DNA from: Syntrophomonas_B sp035447945
Lineage (GTDB): Bacteria > Bacillota > Syntrophomonadia > Syntrophomonadales > Syntrophomonadaceae
Length of the DNA: 29,069 bases
Reading direction: 5' to 3'
NCBI GenBank assembly: GCA_035447945.1
Contig: DAOTHZ010000022.1
Location: forward strand, 1-29,069
A program made the translations under genes and the position numbers. How positions within the stretch are numbered: the stretch's first letter is position 1; every line of letters begins with the position of its first letter. The notes below the pieces were generated by a model. It searched no databases. It was not told where the DNA came from and saw nothing but the letters and a program-made list of their open reading frames with translations. Below are positions 16,665 to 24,867 of this stretch, piece by piece.

Positions 16665-17969
16665 TTACTTTTTCTGTTTAAGCGGACGGCCTATGGTATG
16701 CTCCAACACCAGAGAAGTAACGATTCCCACCACAAAACCATTGCTGAGGATGGGACGCAGGCTGTAAGGATAACTGGCGGTGATCTCCGCGGGCAGGAAT
16801 GAAATGATGATCCCCATCAGAATCGGCAGACTGATCATCAGCGCATTGTCAAAGCGCGGTTCGCCCAGTTCCTGCAAGGCATCAAAAGCCGTCATCAAAC
16901 CTGCCGCCACTTGCGTACACATGGTGTAGAAAAGAACACAGCCAATCACCGCCGCAGGGATAAAGGAAAGATAAAAGATAATCCGCGGCAAAAATGCCAG
17001 CGCCAGCATCGCCACGCCGGCAGAAATCAAACTGCGACGCGCCGCACAGCCGGTCGCCGCAATCAAGCCCGGGCTGAAAGAGAAGTTGACTGGTCCAATG
17101 ACCCCCATCCATCCTGCTAAAACATTGCCGATGCCGGTAGCCGCAATCCCCCGGGTAATACGACGCGGCATTGCCTCAGCCTTTAACACCAGTCCAACCG
17201 CCTGAATCGAGCCCAGATCGTTGATTGACAGGCCCAGGAAGCAGAGTATAAAAGCCACCAGCACTCCCGGTTCAATGACCAGCGAAGTATTTAAATGGCT
17301 GAAAAACAACGCGACCGGTTGGATATTTTCCACACTGGCATGCGCAGCCCAGCCCGGGTCGATTAAAAAATAGGCCAAACTGCCCAATACCATGGCGACC
17401 AGCACCAGGGTGTTTTTCAGCAATCCTTGCAGATAACGTCCGCCCACAAACATCAACAGCATAAAAACAAAGGCAAATATCAGCCGCCGCCCGGCGCCCG
17501 GAACTTCTGTACCACCGATGACCAGGTTGGTAATGGTAGGCAGAATGGTAAAGGCAACCAACAAGAGGATGACCGCCACCACCCGGGGGGTAAACAACGA
17601 CTGCAAGCGTCCAAAAAGGCCGGTTACCGCCAGCAGAGCCAGCAGGGCGCCGCATATTAGCAAACTGGTATAGATCGCAGCAGGCGTGCTTTCCAATGAA
17701 GCCAGGATGCCAATAAAAAGAATGGTAGAGGGGCCCAGGACAACCGGCAAACGATGCCCCCAAAAAACCTGTATCAGCAGCGCAACTCCCATCACGGCAA
17801 ACAGCTTTTGCAGATACAATATCTCCAGTGCCGGGGAGTCCATCCCTCCCAGCACCTTGCCGAAAGTGATCACCGCCGGCAGACTGACCGCCAGCCACTG
17901 CAGGCCATACAACCCATTTTCTTTCCAAACCGGCTTGTCTTCAATCTGATATTTTAATTCCAACGACAA
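16665..17969 (-). CDS. NCS2 family nucleobase permease (uracil/xanthine type)
   Basis: A polytopic inner-membrane protein of about 434 residues with around 12-14 hydrophobic segments. It resembles nucleobase:cation symporter-2 transporters that import uracil, xanthine or urate with protons. Recognisable features are YGLQWLAVSLP near the N-terminus, the GPSTILFIGI segment, a FLGLSINDLGSIQAVG helix, and GPVNFSFSPGLIAATGCAARRS, the NCS2 signature region (usually with Asn and Thr at this place). Substrate cannot be read from sequence. A TTG at 17985-17987 is possible but has no ribosome-binding site; AGGGGGGA just inside that frame favours the TTG at 17967-17969. The gene stands alone between a shared terminator and the GIY-YIG-like gene; no purine or pyrimidine gene is nearby. 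Confidence 0.85.
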   Translation of the reverse strand: MSLELKYQIEDKPVWKENGLYGLQWLAVSLPAVITFGKVLGGMDSPALEILYLQKLFAVMGVALLIQVFWGHRLPVVLGPSTILFIGILASLESTPAAIYTSLLICGALLALLAVTGLFGRLQSLFTPRVVAVILLLVAFTILPTITNLVIGGTEVPGAGRRLIFAFVFMLLMFVGGRYLQGLLKNTLVLVAMVLGSLAYFLIDPGWAAHASVENIQPVALFFSHLNTSLVIEPGVLVAFILCFLGLSINDLGSIQAVGLVLKAEAMPRRITRGIAATGIGNVLAGWMGVIGPVNFSFSPGLIAATGCAARRSLISAGVAMLALAFLPRIIFYLSFIPAAVIGCVLFYTMCTQVAAGLMTAFDALQELGEPRFDNALMISLPILMGIIISFLPAEITASYPYSLRPILSNGFVVGIVTSLVLEHTIGRPLKQKK

Positions 17970-18056
17970 ACAGTCCCCCCTGGTCAATACCGAATATTTT
18001 AGTCAAGCGATCAGCTTCATCTTTGCTCACCTGTCAGGCAAACAACCGGTTTCTTT

Positions 18057-18401
18057 TTAATACAGCTGCTTGGCCTCAAATCTTTCCAGCCAAATGTCTT
18101 TGAGTGTTTTTAAATCATCACGAAATTCTTTGGGCGTTTGCTCTTCCATCTTTTCAAGTTCCTCCAGTACTTCCAGCGTAAAGCTTTGGGCGCCGTATTT
18201 TTCCCACTCGGACAGCAATTTTTCTTCCACACAGCTGCCGGTTTGCTGGGAAAACGCAAAGCGGCTCTGATAGGCACGCAGGTTATTGACCGGCAATATG
18301 AGCGTTTTCCCATTGGCTGTATTTTTTATGGCGCAAATGCCGCCAATGTCTTTTTGTTCTTTATAGGCAGCCCGCAGCTCTTTGCGGTTTTGTTTATCCA
18401 T
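18057..18401 (-). CDS. small GIY-YIG-like protein, degenerate
   Basis: A 114-residue protein that resembles small GIY-YIG nuclease-family proteins of Firmicutes: an N-terminal charged helix, then GGICAIKNTANGKTLIL where the family has GxYxIKNxxNGKxFIG, a basic NNLRAYQSRF segment, then EWEKYGAQSFTLEVLEEL and a C-terminal helix ending LERFEAKQLY. The two signature tyrosines and the YIG-type glycine are not preserved, so nuclease activity is doubtful. The ATG lies three bases after the stop of the upstream DUF6530-like gene, so the two form a bicistronic operon. Function unknown. Confidence 0.65.
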   Translation of the reverse strand: MDKQNRKELRAAYKEQKDIGGICAIKNTANGKTLILPVNNLRAYQSRFAFSQQTGSCVEEKLLSEWEKYGAQSFTLEVLEELEKMEEQTPKEFRDDLKTLKDIWLERFEAKQLY

Positions 18402-18404
18402 AAA

Positions 18405-18884
18405 TCAGTACCCCATTTCTTTTAAGATCCGCGCCAGCGTCGCCAGACGTTCTCCGAGCAATTCATCATCCCCACTGAGCGTCTGCGCAAATAGTTTAAT
18501 ATCTTCATCGATCATCGGATTGTCTGTGCAAACCGAAACCGTCATGGCATCACCCTGCAAACCAACCCGGTCGATGGTGGTTTTTTCAGTGTTATACAAT
18601 TTTTCATAACGATATGCTTCGCGAAAATGTTTTTGCGCCCGACAGATCAATATCGCCAGATCAAGAACACGATGGAGCGGCAATTCTTCCGATTGACGCG
18701 ACCATTTTTCACCAGTGTAGCGCCAGACTTTGGCTGAGATATCTACTTTTCCCCGGTCATTCCACTGGGCCAGTCCCAGCGATAAACCTTTGGCGTCAGA
18801 ATTGTACGCAAATCTCCCGTCAACATTTTCATAGTTTTCTGAAACGATTACTGGCTTATGTTTCAAGGACGTAGGTATTTTCAT
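18405..18884 (-). CDS. DUF6530-like protein of unknown function
   Basis: A 159-residue soluble protein beginning MKIPTSLKHKPVIVSENYENVDGRFAYNSDAKGLS, a pattern I recognise as DUF6530-like, followed by DISAKVWRYTGEKWSRQSEELPLHRVLDLAILI. There is no signal peptide, membrane segment or known catalytic motif. The start at 18882-18884 is chosen because GGAG lies eight bases upstream; an ATG at 18902 in the same frame lies ahead of that site. It is followed three bases later by the GIY-YIG-like gene and preceded by a good promoter. Its pairing with a nuclease-like partner is the only functional hint. Confidence 0.7.
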   Translation of the reverse strand: MKIPTSLKHKPVIVSENYENVDGRFAYNSDAKGLSLGLAQWNDRGKVDISAKVWRYTGEKWSRQSEELPLHRVLDLAILICRAQKHFREAYRYEKLYNTEKTTIDRVGLQGDAMTVSVCTDNPMIDEDIKLFAQTLSGDDELLGERLATLARILKEMGY

Positions 18885-18903
18885 TTTCATTTCTCCATTC
18901 ATG

Positions 18904-18927
18904 TTTAGTAATTTAGTAATTTAGTAA
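18904..18927. repeat. three tandem 8-bp repeats (TTTAGTAA)
   Basis: TTTAGTAA repeats three times head to tail (18904-18911, 18912-18919, 18920-18927) in the 5' untranslated region of the DUF6530-like gene, between its -10 box and the start codon. It could be a slippage-prone tract or a regulator-binding array; on the transcript it reads TTACTAAA three times. Confidence 0.8.
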
Positions 18928-18939
18928 ATAACACGATTC

Positions 18940-18968
18940 ATACTACAATTTGAATGAAGCGCTGTCAA
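18940..18968 (-). promoter_or_regulatory. sigma-A-type promoter of the DUF6530/GIY-YIG operon
   Basis: On the minus strand a perfect TTGACA (18963-18968) is followed after 17 bases by TAGTAT (18940-18945). It is the only strong promoter in this intergenic region and points at the DUF6530-like gene. Confidence 0.7.
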
Positions 18969-18989
18969 GAAAAACGTCTCCCTATAAAT

Positions 18990-19040
18990 ATCTCATCAAA
19001 TACAAAAAAGAAGCTCCTGTCCGATCAGACAGACTTTGCT
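18990..19040 (-). terminator. possible terminator of the diguanylate cyclase gene
   Basis: On the minus strand, CTGTC and GACAG pair around a short loop, flanked by AGC and GCT, and are followed by TTCTTTTTTG. The stem is short and imperfect. It is located about 110 bases after the GGDEF gene stop. Confidence 0.4.
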
Positions 19041-19148
19041 CCCCTGCGGTATGTATGATTCATTTTTACCCGAGTGATGGCACATGCCCATGCCGATTAA
19101 AACTTCTGGGATAAATGAAACGGAATTATGACGTGCAATCATAACGAT

Positions 19149-20384
19149 CTACGCAAACAATACCAGGCGGTTTCTTCCGTCCGCTTTGGCCTGATAAAGA
19201 GCTTTATCAGCCTTTTCCATAAAGAGATCCAGCCTGTCTTCTTTATTCGGATACAAATGGCTGATACCGATACTGACGGTAATATTTGAGGCAACGGAGG
19301 AGCTTTGATGCTCGATACCCAATGCTTCTACTTCTGCCCTTATTCTCTCGGCCAGCGCCAAACTTTCTTGCCTGTTTAACCCAACCGTTACGAATATAAA
19401 TTCTTCCCCGCCGAAACGGGCGACAAAGTCTAAAGATTCTCGCCGGCAGTGGTTTAAAACCTCGGCTACGGCCTGCAGGCAACGATCTCCGGCCAAATGT
19501 CCATGTGTATCGTTATAACGCTTAAAAAAATCAATATCGATCATCATTATGGAATAGGCGTACTGTTGGGCAACTGCCTTGCTCCATAATTCCAGCAATA
19601 CTTCATCCAGTCTGCGTCGATTCGGTATCCCGGTTAAAGCATCCAGACTTGAAATAATGCGAAGTTGTTGGTTGGCTGTTGCCAATTCATTTTTTACCCG
19701 TTCGCTAATCTGAATTTCATTCATCAGCCTGGCGTTGATCTGCGTTAATTCAAGCGACTTTTCTTCAATGATCTTCTGGTTGATAAAGTTTTGAACAAAT
19801 CCTATATAATTGGTACGGGCGAAATACAAAAGAAAAATTATAAAAATGCTGCCGTTGGCATAGTGACCGATTAAGATATTAGTCGAAGGCTGATAATAGG
19901 GCAAGCCCACAAATAAAACAGCCGCAGCAAATACTTGTGCTAAAAAAATTTTAGCCGGTTTTAAGTAAAACATGAATGTAGTAATAAACAGGTTTACCAG
20001 AAAAGCAATGATATTTCCATAAAGAGCCTGATCCATCAAAGATATTACGGCGCCCCATACCATACCAAAAACAATAAAGCATGTTGCAGCCAGATTCAGC
20101 ATTTTTATAAAGCGCGGTTCAGCCTCGATTCTTTTCTCCAGATACGACAGAACAACCCAAAAGACAATGCAGATCATAATCATCAGGGCATACATAAAAG
20201 CATACTGATTGTATCTGAAAACACTGCTGCTGCTCTTGTTAATCACCAAAAGAGCTAATAAGACGATTTCTATACTCACAATTATAAGCACAAACGACTT
20301 CCCTCTCTGTAAATTAAAGCGGGAAATCTCCAAGGCAAATTGATGTTGATAGACAGGGTCAATCTTAGGGATTGCATTGTACAA
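19149..20384 (-). CDS. membrane-bound diguanylate cyclase (GGDEF)
   Basis: Makes cyclic di-GMP from two GTP. The 411-residue protein has six predicted membrane helices (about residues 30-195), a coiled-coil linker (about 205-245, KSLELTQINARLMNEIQ) and a GGDEF domain from about 245 to the end. The domain includes DALTGIPNRRRLDE, MMIDIDFFKRYNDTHGHLAGD, the active-site GGEEF and the C-terminal KADKALYQAKADGRN. The product-inhibition site RxxD before GGEEF is not intact: the sequence reads RRESLDFVARF, with Glu where Arg belongs. There is no EAL domain. The start is TTG at 20382-20384 behind a GGGGGTGG sequence; the nearby ATG is out of frame. The signal sensed by the membrane part is unknown. 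Confidence 0.93.
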   Translation of the reverse strand: MYNAIPKIDPVYQHQFALEISRFNLQRGKSFVLIIVSIEIVLLALLVINKSSSSVFRYNQYAFMYALMIMICIVFWVVLSYLEKRIEAEPRFIKMLNLAATCFIVFGMVWGAVISLMDQALYGNIIAFLVNLFITTFMFYLKPAKIFLAQVFAAAVLFVGLPYYQPSTNILIGHYANGSIFIIFLLYFARTNYIGFVQNFINQKIIEEKSLELTQINARLMNEIQISERVKNELATANQQLRIISSLDALTGIPNRRRLDEVLLELWSKAVAQQYAYSIMMIDIDFFKRYNDTHGHLAGDRCLQAVAEVLNHCRRESLDFVARFGGEEFIFVTVGLNRQESLALAERIRAEVEALGIEHQSSSVASNITVSIGISHLYPNKEDRLDLFMEKADKALYQAKADGRNRLVLFA

Positions 20385-20456
20385 AATGGTCCACCCCCGA
20401 ATTTTTCATTCGTCTTGTGCAAATTGCTTACAGATAATGTATGCCGATCATCCTTA

Positions 20457-21344
20457 TTATTCCATAAAAACAATCCGATTGCTCAGGGTTCCGATTTTTT
20501 CGATACAACATTCAACGATATCCCCGTCCTGCAGGTAAGCCGGTGGATCAAATCCCATCCCCACGCCACTGGGCGTGCCGGTGCAGATAATATCCCCAGA
20601 CCGCAAGGTCATCCCCCGGGACAAATCGCTGATAATATGAGAAATATCGAAGATCATGTTTTTCGTATTGGAATTCTGTCTCATCTCCCCATTGACGCGA
20701 CACTGAATGTCCAGCTGTACCGGCCAGGGAATAGCACTTTTATGCACCAACACCGGTCCCAACGGACAGAAGCCATCCAGGCTCTTGCCTTTAAACCACT
20801 GTTTGTGACCGGCCTGCAGATCCCGCGCGGAAAGGTCATTGGCAATGGTATAGCCAAAAATATGATCCTCCGCTTGTTCGGGCTTGATGTCAGCGCCGCC
20901 CTTGCCAATCACTACCGCCAATTCTACTTCATAATCAACCTGCGTGGTAACTTTTCGTGAAATCGAAATGGTATCACCGTACCCCGCAGCCGGAGATGCC
21001 ATTTTGGTAAAATAGATGGGCTGATCCGGCAGGTAGGTATCCGAAATTTTAGTGATCTTAATTTCCCTGGCATGATCAGCATAATTTTTACCCAGGCAAA
21101 TAACGTTGCGCCGGGGATGCGGTATGGGCGCCAGCAATTTGACGTCTGCTGACGGTATCCCGGCAATACTTCCACTGTGAACCTGTTCTTCGATCTGCCC
21201 CAGCCATTCTGTTTGAAAGGAACCAATCAAGTCCAGCATATTGGCAAGCGGGCGTTTGAGCAACTGCTCCAGCGCCATGACCCGCCCTTCATGCAAGATC
21301 CCCACCTGTTCCTGGTTTGTGTGTACATAGGTTACAAAGTTCAT
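20457..21344 (-). CDS. fumarylacetoacetate hydrolase family protein
   Basis: A 295-residue enzyme of the FAH superfamily, whose members hydrolyse or decarboxylate diketo acids (fumarylpyruvate, acylpyruvates, oxaloacetate) using Mg2+. Visible features are VICLGKNYADHAREI near residue 80, PIYFTKMASPAAG near 108, the metal-binding region DYEVELAVVIGK near 133, GYTIANDLSARDLQ near 165, KSLDGFCPLGPVL near 185 and the C-terminal GDIICTGTPSGVGMG near 255. An N-terminal FAH-type segment (about 1-60) precedes it. It stands alone, so the substrate is not indicated by context. The ribosome-binding site is weak: GGAG lies about 15 bases before the ATG. Confidence 0.9.
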   Translation of the reverse strand: MNFVTYVHTNQEQVGILHEGRVMALEQLLKRPLANMLDLIGSFQTEWLGQIEEQVHSGSIAGIPSADVKLLAPIPHPRRNVICLGKNYADHAREIKITKISDTYLPDQPIYFTKMASPAAGYGDTISISRKVTTQVDYEVELAVVIGKGGADIKPEQAEDHIFGYTIANDLSARDLQAGHKQWFKGKSLDGFCPLGPVLVHKSAIPWPVQLDIQCRVNGEMRQNSNTKNMIFDISHIISDLSRGMTLRSGDIICTGTPSGVGMGFDPPAYLQDGDIVECCIEKIGTLSNRIVFME

Positions 21345-21596
21345 TCTATCTTGCTCTTGCTCCTTCTTTTTGGGGTTCAGTAATGATATTTCCTGTCGTC
21401 CAATACAGAAAATGTTTCACGTGAAACATTCTTTGTTTGGTAATATCCAAATATAGCCAGAATATCTGCATTCTTTATTTTTATGATACTCCTTTGGTAA
21501 GAAAAACCGTACTTTTATTTGCATTATTTTCAATCACAATCTCGATCGCAACTGGTCATTGGTCCTGTTTTTATGATTCTGGCAACCGAATGCTAC
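21345..21596. other. intergenic region holding parS
   Basis: AT-rich sequence between the FAH-family gene and the tRNA terminator. Apart from the parS palindrome I see no gene; a TATATT box on the minus strand near 21452-21457 has no convincing -35 partner. Confidence 0.5.
21413..21428. promoter_or_regulatory. parS centromere site (ParB/Spo0J binding)
   Basis: TGTTTCACGTGAAACA is a perfect 16-bp palindrome matching the conserved bacterial chromosomal parS consensus (TGTTNCACGTGAAACA in Bacillus). The symmetry extends to 20 bp (21411-21430, AA...TT). ParB binds here and loads SMC for chromosome segregation, and in spore formers it helps place the origin in the forespore. It is intergenic. Such sites cluster near the replication origin, so the window is probably in the origin-proximal part of the chromosome. 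Confidence 0.9.
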
Positions 21597-21629
21597 AAAA
21601 AAACCACCTTGTTATGAAAACAAAGTGGT
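21597..21629 (-). terminator. intrinsic terminator of tRNA-Pro
   Basis: On the minus strand an 11-bp stem (ACCACTTTGTT with AACAAGGTGGT, one G-U pair) with a five-base loop is followed by seven T. It lies 18 bases after the encoded CCA of the tRNA. Confidence 0.9.
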
Positions 21630-21647
21630 CTGCTCTCGCCTTTTAAA

Positions 21648-21725
21648 TGGTCGGAGTGACTGGATTTGAACCAGCGGCCTCTACGTCCCCAACGTAGCGC
21701 TCATACCAAACTGAGCTACACCCCG
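21648..21725 (-). tRNA. tRNA-Pro (anticodon GGG)
   Basis: The minus strand folds as a full cloverleaf. The acceptor CGGGGTG pairs with CACTCCG (one G-U), the D-arm contains AGCTCAGTTTGGT, the anticodon stem CTACG/CGTAG encloses the loop TTGGGGA giving anticodon GGG, and the T-arm is GCTGGTTCAAATCCAGT. The discriminator is A and the CCA end is encoded (21648-21650). It decodes CCC and CCU. Confidence 0.97.
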
Positions 21726-21736
21726 ACGCAAAGAAT

Positions 21737-21765
21737 ATTCTATAACAGAACCTTCTTTAAGTCAA
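21737..21765 (-). promoter_or_regulatory. sigma-A promoter of tRNA-Pro
   Basis: On the minus strand TTGACT (21760-21765), a 17-base spacer and TAGAAT (21737-21742) lie just upstream, predicting a start a few bases before the tRNA. The tRNA thus has its own promoter between lysC and itself. Confidence 0.75.
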
Positions 21766-21784
21766 GCAAAAGCTCGAATAATGG

Positions 21785-23005
21785 CTATTCCACTTCGCTC
21801 AGCCGGAATTTGGCGTGCAGGGCCTGGACGGCTTTATTGACCTCGTCTTCATCGATAATGCAGGAAACCTTGATTTCCGAGGTGCTGATCATATGGATGT
21901 TGATTTCGGCATCAGCCAGCGCCTCAAACATGGCGGCAGCCACACCGGGGTTGCTCTGCATGCCGGCGCCGACGATGGATACTTTGGCCACATCTTGGCC
22001 ATAGGACATCCCGGATGCACCGATCTTGGCGACCACTTCGTTGACCAGCGGCAGCGCCTTGTCCAGTTCATCCCGTTCGATGGTAAAGGCGATATCATTG
22101 CGGTTGGAACGCATTCCTCCCTGGATGACCATATCTACATTGATTTTGCTCTCGGCCAGCACCTTGAAGATGGTCATGGCTACCCCGGGCTGGTCGGGCA
22201 CATCAAACAGGGCGATCCTGGCTACGTTAAAATCATGGGCGATTCCGCTAACGATTCTTTGCTTTTCCATTTTGCCTACCTCCGTAATTATGGTTCCTGA
22301 TTGATGGTTAAAAGTATTCAGCACTTCCACATCCACATTATAATGCATGGCAAACTCTGCTGCCCGGGGCTGCAAAACACCGGCCCCCAGACTGGCCATC
22401 TCCAGCATCTCTTCATAGGATATGCGATCGATTTTGCGGGCATCCTGAACGATTCTGGGGTCAGCGGTATAGACTCCGTTGACATCGGTAAATATCAGGC
22501 AGCGATCCGCTCCCAGGGCTGCTGCCAAGGCAACCGCGGTGGTATCCGAACCGCCCCTGCCCAGGGTGGTGATGTTCTGCTCAGGCGACAGCCCCTGAAA
22601 GCCGGCAATCACCACGATACTTCCCAAGGCCAGATCGTTGTGGATTCTTTCCGGTTTAATCCCGGTGATGCGGGCTTTGCTGTGAATTCCGTCGGTTTTA
22701 ATCCCTGCCTGCCATCCGCTCAGAGAGATGGCCGGGCATTTCATATTGTTGAGGGTGAGGGCCAGTAAAGCGGCGCTTTGCTGTTCACCAGTAGCCAGCA
22801 GCATATCCATTTCCCGGGCACTGTTGCGGTCGCTGATTGCCCCCGCCAATTCCAGCAATTCATCGGTGGTGTCCCCCATGGCGGAAACAACCACCACCAG
22901 TTCATTGCCCTGGCTTTGCATGTCTTTTAAACGCAAGGCGACGTTTTTGATCTTGTCAATTGATGCAACTGAACTGCCTCCAAATTTGCATACCAATAAA
23001 GCCAA
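21785..23005 (-). CDS. lysC: aspartokinase
   Basis: Phosphorylates aspartate, the first step toward lysine, threonine, methionine and diaminopimelate. The 406-residue protein has the kinase signature KFGGSSVAS at residues 7-15, a catalytic domain to about 245 (LGRGGSDTTAVALAAAL near 150, TDVNGVYTADPR near 174) and two C-terminal ACT domains (about 265-330 and 345-400) that bind regulatory amino acids. The size and domain order match the Bacillus/Thermus-type regulated aspartokinases. The start is TTG at 23003-23005 with GGAG about ten bases upstream; the preserved MALLVCKFGG beginning supports it. It is the last gene of the PheB-hom-lysC operon, 22 bases after hom. Confidence 0.96.
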   Translation of the reverse strand: MALLVCKFGGSSVASIDKIKNVALRLKDMQSQGNELVVVVSAMGDTTDELLELAGAISDRNSAREMDMLLATGEQQSAALLALTLNNMKCPAISLSGWQAGIKTDGIHSKARITGIKPERIHNDLALGSIVVIAGFQGLSPEQNITTLGRGGSDTTAVALAAALGADRCLIFTDVNGVYTADPRIVQDARKIDRISYEEMLEMASLGAGVLQPRAAEFAMHYNVDVEVLNTFNHQSGTIITEVGKMEKQRIVSGIAHDFNVARIALFDVPDQPGVAMTIFKVLAESKINVDMVIQGGMRSNRNDIAFTIERDELDKALPLVNEVVAKIGASGMSYGQDVAKVSIVGAGMQSNPGVAAAMFEALADAEINIHMISTSEIKVSCIIDEDEVNKAVQALHAKFRLSEVE

Positions 23006-23027
23006 TTTTGTTCAACTCCCCATAATG

Positions 23028-24314
23028 CTATATATGATTGCCTTCCAGACGGACCACGTTGTTGATTTCCTCAATGATGTTCATGCTGCGCAGCACCGTC
23101 AAGGCATCCTGCATGTCTTTTTCCCTGACCAGATGGGTAATCATGATGAGCTCCGCCCGATCATGCTGACTGGTTTTCTGCAACACCTGGGCGATACTGA
23201 CATGGTGATCGCCGAATACGCCGGCAATTCCGGCCAACACGCCGGGGCGATCGGCCACCGTCATGCGGATGTAATACTCGGCATTTAATTCGCTGATGGG
23301 CAGGATCCGTTTTTCTTCAAAACAGGTGCAGCCAATTCTGGCATTGCTGTGATGCAGCAAACTGCGGCCAATCTCGATGATATCTCCGGTCACCGCGCTG
23401 GCCGTCGGCAAGGAACCTGCGCCCCGCCCGTAGTGCATTATTTCTCCCACCGCGTCACCTTTGACAAACACTGCATTGTAAACATCATTGACAAAAGCCA
23501 GGGGATGATTGAAGGGTACAAAGGCCGGATGAACGCGAATCTGCACATTGCCCTCCACTTCCTTGGCAATCGCCAGCAGTTTGACTGCAAAGCCCAGTTC
23601 ACGAGCATATTGGATATCGCGCAGGGTGATGGCAGTGATGCCTTCCACATAAACGTCCCGCAAGGTCACCCGGCTGTTAAAAGCGATGGAAGAAAGTATG
23701 GCGATTTTACGGGCTGCATCCATGCCTTCCACATCCGCACTGGGATCTGCTTCGGCATAGCCCAGCTGCTGGGCTTCCTGCAAAGCTTGCCGGTAGTCAC
23801 AGCTCTCCCGGCTCATTTTGCTGAGGATATAATTGGTGGTACCATTCAAGATGCCGATCACTTCGAGAATGCGGTTGCCGGCCAAGGATTGCTTCAAGGG
23901 GTAAACAATAGGGATACCCCCGGCTACGCTGGCTTCAAAATAAAAATCAACCTGGTTTTCTTCCGCGATGGCAAAGAGTTCCTTGCCCTTCTCGGCAATC
24001 AAATCTTTGTTGGCACTGACAATATGTTTGCCTTTTTTCATGGCTGCTGTAATAAAGCTGAAGGCTGGCTCCATTCCGCCGATCAATTCAACCACAATCG
24101 TAATGCTTTCATCATTGAGGATGTCTGCAAAATCACTGGTAATCTGCTCGGCCTGCAGACCCAGGGCAAAACATTTTTCCGGTTCTTTCTCCAAAACCTT
24201 GGCAATTCTTATCTCTGCTCCGGTTTTGCGGGCAATAGCTTCGCCGTTGGCCGTCAATAACTTGACCACTCCCGAACCGACCGTGCCGCAACCTAGCAAG
24301 GCTACGTTTATCAT
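23028..24314 (-). CDS. hom: homoserine dehydrogenase
   Basis: Reduces aspartate semialdehyde to homoserine with NAD(P)H, committing carbon to threonine and methionine. The 428-residue protein has an N-terminal nucleotide-binding GCGTVGSG (8-15), a SANKDLIAEKG segment near 100, the catalytic region NGTTNYILSKM near 157 and AEADPSADVEGMDAARKIAILSS near 188, and a C-terminal ACT domain (about 345-425) for feedback control by threonine. The ATG at 24314 has GGGAGGA seven bases upstream. It is second in the operon, between the ACT-domain PheB-like gene and lysC. Confidence 0.97.
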   Translation of the reverse strand: MINVALLGCGTVGSGVVKLLTANGEAIARKTGAEIRIAKVLEKEPEKCFALGLQAEQITSDFADILNDESITIVVELIGGMEPAFSFITAAMKKGKHIVSANKDLIAEKGKELFAIAEENQVDFYFEASVAGGIPIVYPLKQSLAGNRILEVIGILNGTTNYILSKMSRESCDYRQALQEAQQLGYAEADPSADVEGMDAARKIAILSSIAFNSRVTLRDVYVEGITAITLRDIQYARELGFAVKLLAIAKEVEGNVQIRVHPAFVPFNHPLAFVNDVYNAVFVKGDAVGEIMHYGRGAGSLPTASAVTGDIIEIGRSLLHHSNARIGCTCFEEKRILPISELNAEYYIRMTVADRPGVLAGIAGVFGDHHVSIAQVLQKTSQHDRAELIMITHLVREKDMQDALTVLRSMNIIEEINNVVRLEGNHI

Positions 24315-24333
24315 AGAATTTTCCTCCCGCTGC

Positions 24334-24777
24334 TTAACTTTTTCCGATGATTTCGACGTTGATAACGCCCTCGATCTTGTTCAGCCGGTTTAGCATCTCG
24401 TTAACCGATAAAACCGCTTCCTCCATGCCCAGCGACAAGGTCACATAGGCCACCCCGTGCAGAGGCAGATTTTGATTGATGGTCAGGATGTTCCCTTTTA
24501 ACTGGGCGATGCAATTCAGCACCGCTGAAAGTATACCGGATTTATTGCGAAGCAGCAAGGATATGTTGACAATCCCCAGGTTGTCCGCGTTATGAAAAGA
24601 GAAGACCCCGTCTTTGTATTTATAATAGGTACTGCGGGCCATTTCCAGGCGTTCAACCGCTTGATTGATATTGCTGACTTCTCCGCTGGCCAACATTTCC
24701 TTGGCCATGGCGGTCTTATAAATGGATTCCGGTAAAAGATCTGCACGCACCATGAAAAACTTGCTCTGCTCCTTCAC
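24334..24777 (-). CDS. pheB: ACT domain-containing protein, PheB/UPF0735-like
   Basis: A 147-residue protein with an N-terminal helical segment (about 1-60, DLLPESIYKTAMAKEMLASG) and a C-terminal ACT domain (about 70-145, ISLLLRNKSGILSAVLNCIAQLKGNILTINQNLP). It resembles the UPF0735/PheB family often found just before hom in Firmicutes. The role is unproven; the ACT domain suggests that it binds an amino acid and adjusts expression or activity of the pathway. The start is GTG at 24775-24777, with AGGTGATC just upstream. First gene of the operon. Confidence 0.9.
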   Translation of the reverse strand: MKEQSKFFMVRADLLPESIYKTAMAKEMLASGEVSNINQAVERLEMARSTYYKYKDGVFSFHNADNLGIVNISLLLRNKSGILSAVLNCIAQLKGNILTINQNLPLHGVAYVTLSLGMEEAVLSVNEMLNRLNKIEGVINVEIIGKS

Positions 24778-24831
24778 ATGATCACCTTCCTATGTCTATG
24801 TGGGGCGGATTCTTTTCTGCGCAGTACGGAC

Positions 24832-24860
24832 ATTATAACACTGCAGGGTGGGTCCGGCAA
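24832..24860 (-). promoter_or_regulatory. sigma-A-type promoter of the pheB-hom-lysC operon
   Basis: On the minus strand TTGCCG (24855-24860), a 17-base spacer and a perfect TATAAT (24832-24837) are found, giving a leader of about 50 bases. It lies right after the antiporter stop at 24868. Confidence 0.65.
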
Positions 24861-24867
24861 GCTGTTT

